Origin: an uncultured Bacteroidales bacterium
Lineage (GTDB): Bacteria; Bacteroidota; Bacteroidia; Bacteroidales; Bacteroidaceae
NCBI GenBank assembly: GCA_902783615.1
Contig: CACZRQ010000095.1
Location: forward strand, 1-15,959
DNA length: 15,959 bases
Reading direction: 5' to 3'
Shown: piece by piece, positions 9,978 through 15,959 of the stretch
Position numbering within the stretch: position 1 is the first letter of the stretch
Layout of the letters: the number at the start of each line of letters is the position of its first letter
Translations under genes and position numbers: made by a program
The notes under the pieces: model-generated
Told to the model about the DNA's origin: nothing
The model's input: the letters and a program-made list of their open reading frames with translations, nothing else
The model's database searches: none

Positions 9978-12704
9978 TCAGCACAACATAATGCCCGTTT
10001 TGCAGAACAGGTTCTTACCTCTTTTTCCATTAATCTTTTTGATAATTTTGTCCGACATCAGACGGGCAATTTTTGATCGTGCAGCAGCAAGAGTTGCCAA
10101 ATTGAAACACTTCATCACATCCTCTGCCGTGAATTCATCAGGCAAGCGATGGAAACACTCCACCGTTCTCTGCCGATGCTGATGATTCATCGAAGCCTCC
10201 TTCAGCTTGTTGTCGAAGTACATTTCAGCCATGGCACCGAAGTAGTGTTTCTGACAAGCGTACTGGATATTGACAATCAACTCAGCCAGCTGCCAGTCGA
10301 TTTCATCGGTCTCAAACTCGCCACAGAAGAAGTCGCCATCCTTCTTCAGTGCATCCCAATGACGCATCACGATGAAAGGAGCAGCATAGTTCAGACCGTG
10401 GTAGGCACAGCGTTTCAGGAGCATTTCATCGGCCTTGCTTTCGTTATCCTTGGCATCGGCCATGCGACGGGCTGTCCAGTCATAGAGTTCATCAACTATC
10501 TTTTGCACAGGCAATTCGCCCTTGGTTCTGTCCAACTTGATAGCCCATTCTTTCAAACGATTGTCGCTTTCGTAGTCGATGGTCGCTTCACGGGTCATCA
10601 TCTCGAAATTGGTACTTGGCAAAGGGATGCAGGTCAAGCGGGTGGCAAGGCCAGAGCCGAAATTGCTTTCGGTCACCTTCTTCTTCAAGGCGATGGGGGT
10701 GCCGGTATAGACGAAGTTCCAAGTCACATAGAAGTCCTGCATGATGCTATCCACGTTGGAATAGGCTTGGCCATCTTCCTCGTTATGGAAAGCTTTGAGT
10801 TCCAGCGAGAGCTTGTCAATCCACGAGCCACCCTTTTGGATGCTGAGGGTGTTGTCCAGCTCAGTATCAAACGTCAGCATGTGGAGCTGCATGGGTTCGC
10901 CATCCACCTCTTCTACGGCATTCACCATGTCCTGTATGAACTGGGCGTTACTAGTTCTGGCAGGATGGATGCGAACAACGGCTTTTGGCTTCTTGGGTTT
11001 CCCTTTGTTGGCACCCTTGGCTTTCATCAGCTCTCGATAGGCGTTGATGGCATCGCGACCCACTTTGTCGGCTGCAACGATGGGAGCCATCAGGATTTTG
11101 AACAGTCTGGTGGCGAATGATTTGCCGCTGGCTGGATCGCCTTCGATGATCAGTGAGCTGTTTAATCTACGCAGTTCTTCGGGGCGATGGTAGAAACGGT
11201 AGGTGCAACGGGTCATCAATGTCATCATCAATGCTCCTGCCACAAACATTGCTGCCGTGAATTGGTTCTTCTTCAGCCCTTTGCAAATGTCCTTCAGTTG
11301 TGGGAAGTGTTCGGAGAGGGTTTCTATTCGGTCGCCCCAGTACAGGAGTTGTTGGGAGATGGCATCAATACACTCCTGGACTCCCCCTCCTAAGTTAGAG
11401 GGGGTGTCGCGTAGCGACGGGGGAGTATGTTCATTTGGGTTACAACATACTCCCTCCCCCTCCTGCGGAGGGTACTCCCCCTTGCTAAGGGGGAGAGCTT
11501 TATTGCGAAGATCATCAATCCCTAACGCCTGTAGCACCGCCTTGATTTCCTTAGTCTTACCCTTAGGCTGGTCTTTGGTAGCAGAGGCAATGATGCTCTC
11601 CATTTCAGCGACATCCAATCCGTAGTTTGGCATGATTTCCAACAGCAGCTCTGGGTTGTTGTCACAGATGGTTCGAAGATGCACGGCCAGCCGATGTAGT
11701 TCGGTATTGCGCTCTCCCTGCTCAGGCTCCCCACCCTGCTGCTTCCACCATTCTGCAATAATAGCAGCGTATGGTATGCCTTTGAAGGCAGGTGACTGTA
11801 GGGGCACTCTTTCAGAGTGCACAACGGTTCCTGTTCCTTGATCCGTAGGTTCTTCGAACCCACGGCTATTATTGGGTGACGCTTCCAGCGTCATATCACC
11901 CTCCGCAGATTCATTTGTAGACGCTGAAAGCGTCTCCGCATAGTAGCCGTGGGTGCCGGCAACGCCGGTACCTACGGTTACCGGTTGATTGGAATTATCG
12001 ACTCTGAAAGAGTCGCCCATCACATTGTCATGGGGTGAAGCTTTCAGCGTCTTTTCCCCCAATACATTTCCTACTTTTCCAGTTGGAGCACTATGCCCAT
12101 TGCGATACTGAGCATTGAACTTACGGGCAAATTTCTTGTCTTCGTAGGTGAAAAGCTCCTTGTCAAGATACAACACATCCTCTTCCTTGCAGATGAAGGC
12201 TATGCGCGAGGCATCCTTGCCACTCTCATCAGGCTCCACGCCAAGGATCTTGCCCATCTCAATCTGGTTGTCAGCCAAATTGCCCCACTGGATGTTGGCT
12301 TTGAACACCACCTTGATGCCTTTCCCCGATGGCGTGATGAACACAAACAATATGCCCAACTGATTGAAATCGAAACTTTTCCAACGTTCGTAAATCTCCA
12401 AGGGATTCTCCACATGGTCGATGTCGAGCACCACGAGACCCGTCAGGTTGGTGGCCTTCTGCACGCTCCAGCGAGCCTTCACCTTCTTCGTCTCACCCGT
12501 ATTCCTGTTCTTCACCTCCTTCTCCGTCTCGTCGAAGTTGGCCTGGAAGCAGAAGGCCGGCAAGCAGTTCTTGTATCGCGCATTGCCCGTCTGTCGGAAC
12601 CTGTCAATATTGCCGTTGCATCGCTTGTCGCGGAGCAGCTGGTAAAACAGCTGCTCGTCAAGCGGTTCCGTAAATGTCTCTTTCTTTCTCTTAAACGAAA
12701 TCAT
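9978..12704 (-). CDS. BT4734/VirE_N primase-like protein with DUF3987 helicase-like domain
   Basis: The protein has 908 residues. Residues about 10-200 form the VirE_N/BT4734 domain: TGLVVLDIDHVENP (88-101), FITPSGKGIKVVFKA (122-136), GNLADNQ and DESGKDASRIAFIC (159-172). This is an archaeo-eukaryotic-primase-like set with an acidic D-x-D pair. Residues about 302-395 (GIPYAAIIAEWWKQQ, then GERNTELHRLAVHLRTICDN) look like a helical primase C-terminal module. Residues about 443-830 are DUF3987, with a P-loop GDPASGKS (522-529) and an acidic DTELDN (about 613-618). Residues 218-301 and 403-443, the two linkers, are encoded by palindromic repeats yet stay in frame. The protein is probably involved in DNA priming or unwinding for a mobile or integrated replicon; its role is not established. 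It starts 15 nt after the small basic protein gene. Confidence 0.85.
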   Translation of the reverse strand: MISFKRKKETFTEPLDEQLFYQLLRDKRCNGNIDRFRQTGNARYKNCLPAFCFQANFDETEKEVKNRNTGETKKVKARWSVQKATNLTGLVVLDIDHVENPLEIYERWKSFDFNQLGILFVFITPSGKGIKVVFKANIQWGNLADNQIEMGKILGVEPDESGKDASRIAFICKEEDVLYLDKELFTYEDKKFARKFNAQYRNGHSAPTGKVGNVLGEKTLKASPHDNVMGDSFRVDNSNQPVTVGTGVAGTHGYYAETLSASTNESAEGDMTLEASPNNSRGFEEPTDQGTGTVVHSERVPLQSPAFKGIPYAAIIAEWWKQQGGEPEQGERNTELHRLAVHLRTICDNNPELLLEIMPNYGLDVAEMESIIASATKDQPKGKTKEIKAVLQALGIDDLRNKALPLSKGEYPPQEGEGVCCNPNEHTPPSLRDTPSNLGGGVQECIDAISQQLLYWGDRIETLSEHFPQLKDICKGLKKNQFTAAMFVAGALMMTLMTRCTYRFYHRPEELRRLNSSLIIEGDPASGKSFATRLFKILMAPIVAADKVGRDAINAYRELMKAKGANKGKPKKPKAVVRIHPARTSNAQFIQDMVNAVEEVDGEPMQLHMLTFDTELDNTLSIQKGGSWIDKLSLELKAFHNEEDGQAYSNVDSIMQDFYVTWNFVYTGTPIALKKKVTESNFGSGLATRLTCIPLPSTNFEMMTREATIDYESDNRLKEWAIKLDRTKGELPVQKIVDELYDWTARRMADAKDNESKADEMLLKRCAYHGLNYAAPFIVMRHWDALKKDGDFFCGEFETDEIDWQLAELIVNIQYACQKHYFGAMAEMYFDNKLKEASMNHQHRQRTVECFHRLPDEFTAEDVMKCFNLATLAAARSKIARLMSDKIIKKINGKRGKNLFCKTGIMLC
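11378..11497. repeat. GC-rich structured repeat pair inside the primase-helicase gene (linker 2)
   Basis: Several hairpins stand in series: CCCCCTC/GAGGGGG (11383-11404), GTCGC-GTA-GCGAC (11406-11418), GGGAGTATGTT/AACATACTCCC (11421-11454), CCCTCC-TGC-GGAGGG (11458-11472) and a 9-bp CTCCCCCTT/AAGGGGGAG (11475-11495). The left half resembles the end of this window (15916-15959), and the right half is a related copy in inverted orientation. The block encodes residues 403-443 without breaking the frame. Confidence 0.8.
11804..12051. repeat. Cluster of short palindromic elements inside the primase-helicase gene (linker 1)
   Basis: Seven palindromes lie in 248 bp. Five are stems around a 3-nt TTC, TCC or GAA loop: 11804-11820, 11877-11893, 11919-11935, 11999-12015 and a decayed one at 12037-12051. 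A longer 17-3-17 stem with three wobbles is at 11944-11980, and a 9-5-9 stem is at 11843-11865. The short ones share GAC(G/T)CT-loop-AG(C/A)GTC. On the coding strand three of them give the peptide TL(K/S/E)AS. Confidence 0.82.
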
Positions 12705-12719
12705 ATAATCAGCTTAAAC

Positions 12720-13034
12720 TCATTTATTACGATTGTGAACCAGCAATGCACCTACGGCATACTTTACATTTTTCCTCAGGAGCTTGCCAAAATCCCTGAC
12801 ACTTGTGCCCTTCATCACCCTGTTACGGAAGATGATGTTGTGTTCGCTCTCCAGCAACGAGCCATCTGGCAGATGGCAGATGAGGCGATAGTTGGGGTGC
12901 TTGGGATACCTGCGGTTCCAGATGGTGAGCACCAACCTACCGGTCTTCCGATCCTTGCAGATCGAGCCTTCTAAACGCTCGCCTGCCTCCAGACGAACAA
13001 GTGAATCACATGGGATGTCAATGTACTTCTTCAT
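12720..13034 (-). CDS. Small basic protein of unknown function
   Basis: The protein has 104 residues, rich in Arg, Lys and Leu. It opens KKYIDIPCDSLVRLEAGERL, continues DRKTGRLVLTIWNRRYPKHP with beta-strand character, and ends RDFGKLLRKNVKYAVGALLV. There is no signal peptide or membrane segment. No family is recognised. Its position 15 nt before the primase-helicase gene and its basic character suggest a nucleic-acid-associated accessory, but this is only context. Confidence 0.65.
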   Translation of the reverse strand: MKKYIDIPCDSLVRLEAGERLEGSICKDRKTGRLVLTIWNRRYPKHPNYRLICHLPDGSLLESEHNIIFRNRVMKGTSVRDFGKLLRKNVKYAVGALLVHNRNK

Positions 13035-13055
13035 AAAACATTGTAATTAAAAAGG

Positions 13056-13244
13056 TTAAAACTTCAATCCTATATTATCGAAAACGTTGGCCATCTGCCA
13101 GAAGCTGCAACAGAATAGGGGGTCGACTATCACCATCGCCCTGGTGCAGAGCCGTGTGCCGTCGGGCTTCACCAACTTGTACAGGCATGAGGCACAGCAA
13201 CGGCGGACAGGCACCTGAAAACGGTTAGTCACTGTATCTGCCAT
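13056..13244 (-). CDS. Cys-rich mini-protein, possible zinc-binding
   Basis: The protein has 62 residues from ATG 13244. A longer start at 13268 would overlap the upstream gene by 44 nt instead of 20. VRRCCASC (13-20), RLCTRA with C33, and FCCSFWQM with C45-C46 give a C-C-x-x-C ... C ... C-C-x-x-W pattern. It resembles small zinc-ribbon-like proteins of phage and integrative elements that end in C-x-x-W. No exact family is known to me. The overlap with the preceding acidic-protein gene suggests translational coupling. Confidence 0.6.
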   Translation of the reverse strand: MADTVTNRFQVPVRRCCASCLYKLVKPDGTRLCTRAMVIVDPLFCCSFWQMANVFDNIGLKF

Positions 13245-13821
13245 CGTCGCATAGATGCTTCTTACCATACTTCATCAGGTTGTACATCAGATGCTTGGCG
13301 AAGAACAGCTCGGGCATGTCGGCCTCGATGCAGTCGCATAGCACCTTGAAATGCTGCTCGGCCAGGATGCCCCTGAAATGCATGCGATGGCCAGTCATCA
13401 CGAACATCAGCAGGGCGTAGCACATGCCGGCACGGTCCAACGGATGGTAGCCATGCAGCACCTTGTCGAGGCGCTTGCGGTTGGCATCGCTCAGCCACAG
13501 CTTCAGGAGCTTCATCATCATGATTTCCGGAAGGTTCATCTCCCAGTCAGAGATCTCCTGTAAGCCACTGGTCTTCTCTGCCCACGGCATCAGCCATTCC
13601 ATCATCTTCTCCAAGTAATACTCGTCGGTTTCCTCATCGGCGCGAGTATCGTCATCGTCCAAGTCCTCATCGTCATCCAAGTCCTCGTCCTCATCGTCCA
13701 AATCCTCTTCCTCGTTGAAGCTTTCAGAAACCACAGCCTCGGGGCTGTTCTCGTTCACCATAGCCATGCCCAAATCCTCGTCTGCCATGGCCATTCCTCG
13801 ATTCAATAAATCTTTTTTCAT
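13225..13821 (-). CDS. Protein with an acidic Asp/Glu repeat and a helical domain, unknown function
   Basis: The protein has 198 residues from ATG 13821. Longer in-frame starts up to 13875 lie upstream of the transcript start predicted near 13848. Residues 37-67 are almost all Asp and Glu in repeated blocks (EDLDDED, EDLDDDE, DLDDDD), encoded by an imperfect DNA tandem repeat at 13628-13712. From about residue 68 to the end the protein is helical (YYLEKMMEWLMPWAEKTSGL, then MMMKLLKLWLSDANRKRLDK), with a Cys/His-containing middle. Acidic runs can mimic DNA or bind basic partners. It is the first gene of a cluster of four on -, with a -7 box at 13862-13855. Confidence 0.65.
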   Translation of the reverse strand: MKKDLLNRGMAMADEDLGMAMVNENSPEAVVSESFNEEEDLDDEDEDLDDDEDLDDDDTRADEETDEYYLEKMMEWLMPWAEKTSGLQEISDWEMNLPEIMMMKLLKLWLSDANRKRLDKVLHGYHPLDRAGMCYALLMFVMTGHRMHFRGILAEQHFKVLCDCIEADMPELFFAKHLMYNLMKYGKKHLCDDGRYSD

Positions 13822-13854
13822 GATCCAAAATGTTTTAGTTTTTGTTTTCTGCGA

Positions 13855-13862
13855 CAAAAGTA
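13855..13862 (-). promoter_or_regulatory. -7 promoter element for the acidic-protein operon
   Basis: On -, TACTTTTG fits TAnnTTTG exactly. It would start transcription near 13848, about 27 nt before ATG 13821. No clear -33 TTTG is seen. Confidence 0.55.
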
Positions 13863-13921
13863 ATGCGAAAAACAATAGGTTTCACGGCTGGGAACCCCAT
13901 GTCCAACCCATTGTCCAGCAA

Positions 13922-14410
13922 TCAGATGGAGTTGTCCGATAATTTGTCCAACTGCCCTAAGGAGAGCCGGTTAAGAGCACTGATAAACTGCCTTGCCACG
14001 TTCTTCCTGCGCAAAATCTCATGCGGATCGGTGGTATCTGTGAAGTGCCAGTCGGGATATTTGCCCAGCACCTTGTTGAACCATGCACTGAGGGTGCTTC
14101 GGCTGGGCACCCGCTCCACGCCATGACAGCCCAAGTAGTCCATGAACGACTGTGGAGAGCGGAATGCGCCCAGTCCCTTCACGGCCCCGTCACCGATGGC
14201 CACCATAATCCATGTGTAGTCGAAAGGATGCGTCATCACCCCGTTCTGGAGGAGCACGGCCAGAGCCTGGGTGACGAATCGGTCGGAGTGACCACGTTCG
14301 AGATCGTACACCTCCTGACGGCTCACGATCCTGACTGCAGGACAAAGAGCCATGAAACCTGTAAATACATCATACGCCGAATCTTCCATTCGCAAAACAA
14401 CTTCTTTCAT
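13922..14410 (-). CDS. Hypothetical protein with an Arg/Lys-rich C-terminal helix region
   Basis: The protein has 162 residues from ATG 14410. It opens KEVVLRMEDSAYDVFTGFMA followed by LCPAVRIVS. The middle has HPFDYTWIMVAIGDGAVKGL. The last part (RSTLSAWFNKVLGKYPDWHF, then EILRRKNVARQFISALNRLS) looks like a small helix-turn-helix-type or replication-accessory helix bundle. No family is recognised. It has no signal peptide. It is 46 nt upstream of the -33/-7 region of the acidic-protein gene and seems to be separately transcribed. Confidence 0.65.
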   Translation of the reverse strand: MKEVVLRMEDSAYDVFTGFMALCPAVRIVSRQEVYDLERGHSDRFVTQALAVLLQNGVMTHPFDYTWIMVAIGDGAVKGLGAFRSPQSFMDYLGCHGVERVPSRSTLSAWFNKVLGKYPDWHFTDTTDPHEILRRKNVARQFISALNRLSLGQLDKLSDNSI

Positions 14411-14639
14411 CTTTTTCTTGTTGTTTAGTTTATAACAAGTTTCGGCTTTGCCGGCTAAAGCCTAACAGTCACTTCTACGTTGTGCACACGCAAGGAAGCA
14501 CTCGCCCCAGGCAGTCTGCCTGATTGCGATGGCGAAGGTAGGCATAAAAAAAGCATCCCGTATCAAGTGAAACGGAATGCTAATGTTTTGCTAACGATTT
14601 GCTAAAACGTCGTGGATGGGAACTGTCGTCAGGGGATGG
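14411..14639. other. Intergenic stretch with hairpins
   Basis: It holds a GGCTTT/AAAGCC hairpin (14444-14462), a 5-3-5 palindrome AGGCAGTCTGCCT near 14503-14525, and the terminator at 14546-14580. No gene is visible. The hairpins resemble the short palindromes in the primase-helicase gene but are not the same family. Confidence 0.5.
14546..14580 (-). terminator. Terminator of the 14640-15164 gene
   Basis: On -, GCATTCCGT (14580-14572) pairs with ACGGGATGC (14561-14553) with one wobble, followed by seven T. It lies 60 nt past the stop at 14640. Confidence 0.8.
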
Positions 14640-15164
14640 TCATCTGATCTGCAGCAGCTGTTTCTGGAGCTCTACCTCTAAGGCAATCCATACCTCACGA
14701 GCCTGGAAAAAAGAAGCCTTATCGTGATGGCAGTATTTAACGTTCGACATGAACCTCGGATCTTGATACATGAACGAGAGCGTGGAAAGCTGACGGATGT
14801 TATTGTAGAAGCATCCTATTTCAATGTCAGCATAATAAGGAAGATGTATGATGCGCTGGCAGAAACGCTTGGCCAGTGATGGGTAGTTGCACGACCAAAT
14901 CAGATGCCAATGCACCCACGCCCACTTCTGGCGGGTGTCGATGATGTTGTTTTTGCCGACTAGGTTACGCAGAGCAGCCGAAATCTGTTCATCGGTGTAG
15001 GCGATGAGATGGGGGAGGGAACGAAGGAAAGAAGTTTCCGAGTGTGGATCAACGATGACTCTCTGGCCTTTTACAACCAATTCAACGGGTTCCTTTACAT
15101 CAAGAGTGGGACTGCCATAAAGGTCATATACCATTCCTTTTTCTAAATTCAGTTTTCTATTCAT
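14640..15164 (-). CDS. Hypothetical protein, first gene next to the origin-like region
   Basis: The protein has 174 residues from ATG 15164. It opens NRKLNLEKGMVYDLYGSPTL, then has DEQISAALRNLVGKNNIIDT, RQKWAWVHWHLIWSCNYPSL and a Cys/His-containing end (VKYCHHDKASFFQAREVWIA). The tryptophan-rich middle is distinctive. No signal peptide or membrane helix is evident. No family is recognised. A good -7 box lies at 15200-15193, and the octamer arrays start about 115 bp further upstream, so it could encode an initiator or regulator acting on them. That is only an inference from position. Confidence 0.65.
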   Translation of the reverse strand: MNRKLNLEKGMVYDLYGSPTLDVKEPVELVVKGQRVIVDPHSETSFLRSLPHLIAYTDEQISAALRNLVGKNNIIDTRQKWAWVHWHLIWSCNYPSLAKRFCQRIIHLPYYADIEIGCFYNNIRQLSTLSFMYQDPRFMSNVKYCHHDKASFFQAREVWIALEVELQKQLLQIR

Positions 15165-15192
15165 TTATTATTCTTTGTTTTTAGTAACAGTG

Positions 15193-15200
15193 CAAAGGTA
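15193..15200 (-). promoter_or_regulatory. -7 promoter element for the 14640-15164 gene
   Basis: On -, TACCTTTG fits TAnnTTTG and places the start near 15186, about 22 nt before ATG 15164. No convincing -33 element is seen. Confidence 0.6.
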
Positions 15201-15310
15201 ATGAAAAATATTGATACGAATTATATTTAAACGCTTGATTTACAGTTTGTTAACATAATTAGCACGTCAATTCACATTATTATACAACTCAAGCCTCCAT
15301 AACCCATCAG

Positions 15311-15479
15311 TTACATACCAAAATACCAATATACCATTATACCATTTCTGTTTTTACGTTTCACCAGCATACCAACGTACCAATATACCAAAATACCATT
15401 GTACCATTTCAGTTTTTACGTTTTACCAGCATACCAACGTACCAATATACCAAAATACCATTGTACCATTTCAGTTTTT
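15311..15479. repeat. 62-bp tandem repeat carrying NNTACCA(A/T) octamer arrays
   Basis: Two near-identical 62-bp units (15359-15420 and 15421-15478, one visible difference) follow a diverged partial unit. Each full unit holds five contiguous octamers (15368-15407 and 15430-15469); the partial unit holds four (15315-15346). The remaining 22 bp of each unit contain CAGTTTTTACG. Confidence 0.85.
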
Positions 15480-15520
15480 CATAATTCACGGACTGAGTAC
15501 CATAAATACTGAATTTACCT

Positions 15521-15572
15521 TTTATATATTTATATTATTAATATATATATATTAATAATATAAATATATAAA
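15521..15572. repeat. Perfect 52-bp palindrome, all A and T
   Basis: Every base of 15521-15546 pairs with 15547-15572 with no loop, and there is no G or C. It lies between the forward octamer arrays and the inverted ones. A second small palindrome, AAGTAT-GCT-ATACTT, adjoins at 15571-15585. Such a site could extrude a cruciform or melt easily. Confidence 0.9.
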
Positions 15573-15613
15573 GTATGCTATACTTGTTTTGGTACGAAAA
15601 ATCAATTTTCGAA

Positions 15614-15637
15614 ATGGTATAATGGTATATTGGTATG
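15614..15637. repeat. Inverted octamer array 1
   Basis: ATGGTATA, ATGGTATA and TTGGTATG are in the opposite orientation to the arrays at 15315-15469. AACTCC follows after a short gap. Confidence 0.8.
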
Positions 15638-15703
15638 TAACTCCCATCTAAGACTAAGTAAGTGCCACAAATGAACGGACTTATGTCATTTTCCAGATCG
15701 CAA

Positions 15704-15727
15704 ATGGTATAATGGTATATTGGTACA
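15704..15727. repeat. Inverted octamer array 2, 90 bp after array 1
   Basis: ATGGTATA, ATGGTATA and TTGGTACA begin exactly 90 bp after the start of array 1, again followed by AACTCC. The DNA between the two is not repeated. Confidence 0.8.
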
Positions 15728-15802
15728 CAACTCCGTTTTCACAGCTTGCTGCTTCCGCCATTAGCGCCCTATCCTACCCTCCTCCCCCAGCCTCCATCCC
15801 CC

Positions 15803-15860
15803 CAGCTACGGGTAAAAGCCCCGCTTACTACGGGAAGACAGGCCGTTTACTACGGGAAGA
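15803..15860 (+). repeat. 22-bp-period direct repeats around TACGGG
   Basis: TTACTACGGGAAGA occurs at 15825-15838 and 15847-15860, 22 bp apart. A degenerate copy (CTACGGGTAAAA) starts another 22 bp earlier. The function is unknown. Confidence 0.65.
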
Positions 15861-15915
15861 TGGAAAACGCCTCCTCTCAGGAGTTAGAGTGTATGCCAAA
15901 ACTGAACAGGCCTAT

Positions 15916-15959
15916 GGACTCCCCCTCTTAGGTAGAGGGGGTGCCCGTAGGGCGGGGGC
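15916..15959 (+). repeat. GC-rich structured repeat, second copy, cut by the window edge
   Basis: It shares GGACTCCCCCTC and the AGAGGGGGTG block with 11378-11406. The next small stem is GCCC-GTA-GGGC here but GTCGC-GTA-GCGAC there: different bases, same pairing and same GTA loop. This is a dispersed element conserved as structure. Confidence 0.75.

Larger units (their letters stand above)
15201..15959. other. 759 bp without a gene: origin-like repeats
   Basis: No credible coding frame is seen. One short frame at 15746-15931 is proline-rich and lies over repeats, so it is not counted. The stretch holds octamer arrays, a 52-bp palindrome, 22-bp-period repeats and a GC-rich structured repeat cut by the window edge. 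15201-15310 is A+T-rich with nothing recognised. Confidence 0.7.

Noticed and set aside
10149..11120. Long + open frame (323 codons) opposite the primase-helicase gene
   Set aside because: The - frame has the P-loop and DUF3987 features over the same bases; the + peptide matches no family pattern.
9405..15164. Complete prophage
   Set aside because: Only an M15 peptidase and a primase-helicase are phage-like; no capsid, portal, terminase, tail or integrase gene is visible.
15311..15479. CRISPR array
   Set aside because: The 62-bp units are contiguous with no unique spacers, and no cas gene is present.
15746..15931. Short + open frame of 61 codons near the right edge
   Set aside because: It is proline-rich, has no promoter or ribosome site, and runs over the 22-bp repeats and the GC-rich repeat.

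Overview
The window most resembles chromosomal DNA of a gut or oral Bacteroidales, probably the Prevotella/Segatella group. The evidence is repeated Bacteroidota promoters (TTTG, a 19-20 nt spacer, then TAnnTTTG), weak Shine-Dalgarno sites, a DUF4846 protein, a BspA-like leucine-rich-repeat remnant, and a BT4734/VirE_N-DUF3987 primase-helicase protein. No rRNA, tRNA, CRISPR array, integrase or transposase was recognised.

Region 1 (1-4513, all +): the end of an unidentified gene; a Sel1-repeat protein; a promoter driving a DUF4846 protein and a small secreted protein; a receiver-less LytTR regulator overlapping a one-TM protein with a phosphodiester-glycosidase-like (NAGPA-like) ectodomain; and a two-TM protein. 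Three intergenic hairpins share an unusual scaffold: C(A/G)TACA(A) repeated at exactly 21 nt with an unlike stem in each copy.

Region 2 (4514-9383): a BspA-like remnant, then a compact divergent cassette of ADP-ribose/NAD-type proteins. On - is a NADAR-like protein (DUF6939-type). On + are an ECF-like sigma factor, a Nudix-winged-helix NrtR-like regulator, a TIGR02452/PARG-like macro protein, a broken DUF1810-like gene, and an A1S_2505-DUF1810 fusion. The + promoter is embraced by two near-identical palindromes, likely operators. The cassette ends in the same 20-bp sequence (19/20 identical), in inverted orientation and facing outward. The sigma gene is almost without cytosine on its coding strand (11 C in 600 nt).

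Region 3 (9405-15200, all -): an accessory block read from 15164 to 9405. It holds two unknown proteins, an acidic-repeat protein, a Cys-rich mini-protein, a small basic protein, the 908-aa VirE_N/DUF3987 protein and an M15 peptidase. Both interdomain linkers of the 908-aa protein are built from palindromic repeat elements that keep the frame open.

Region 4 (15201-15959, no gene): an origin-like stretch. Octamer arrays (NNTACCAW) in 62-bp tandem units stand on one side of a perfect 52-bp all-A/T palindrome, and two inverted octamer arrays exactly 90 bp apart stand on the other. One more octamer array lies at 9936-9975, just past the stop of the primase-helicase gene. 22-bp-period repeats and a truncated copy of a structured GC-rich repeat follow to the window edge.

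The two strongest candidates for something undescribed are the sigma/NrtR-like/macro/DUF1810/NADAR cassette and the iteron-palindrome region with its primase-helicase block. Family names come from memory of motifs, not from a search.
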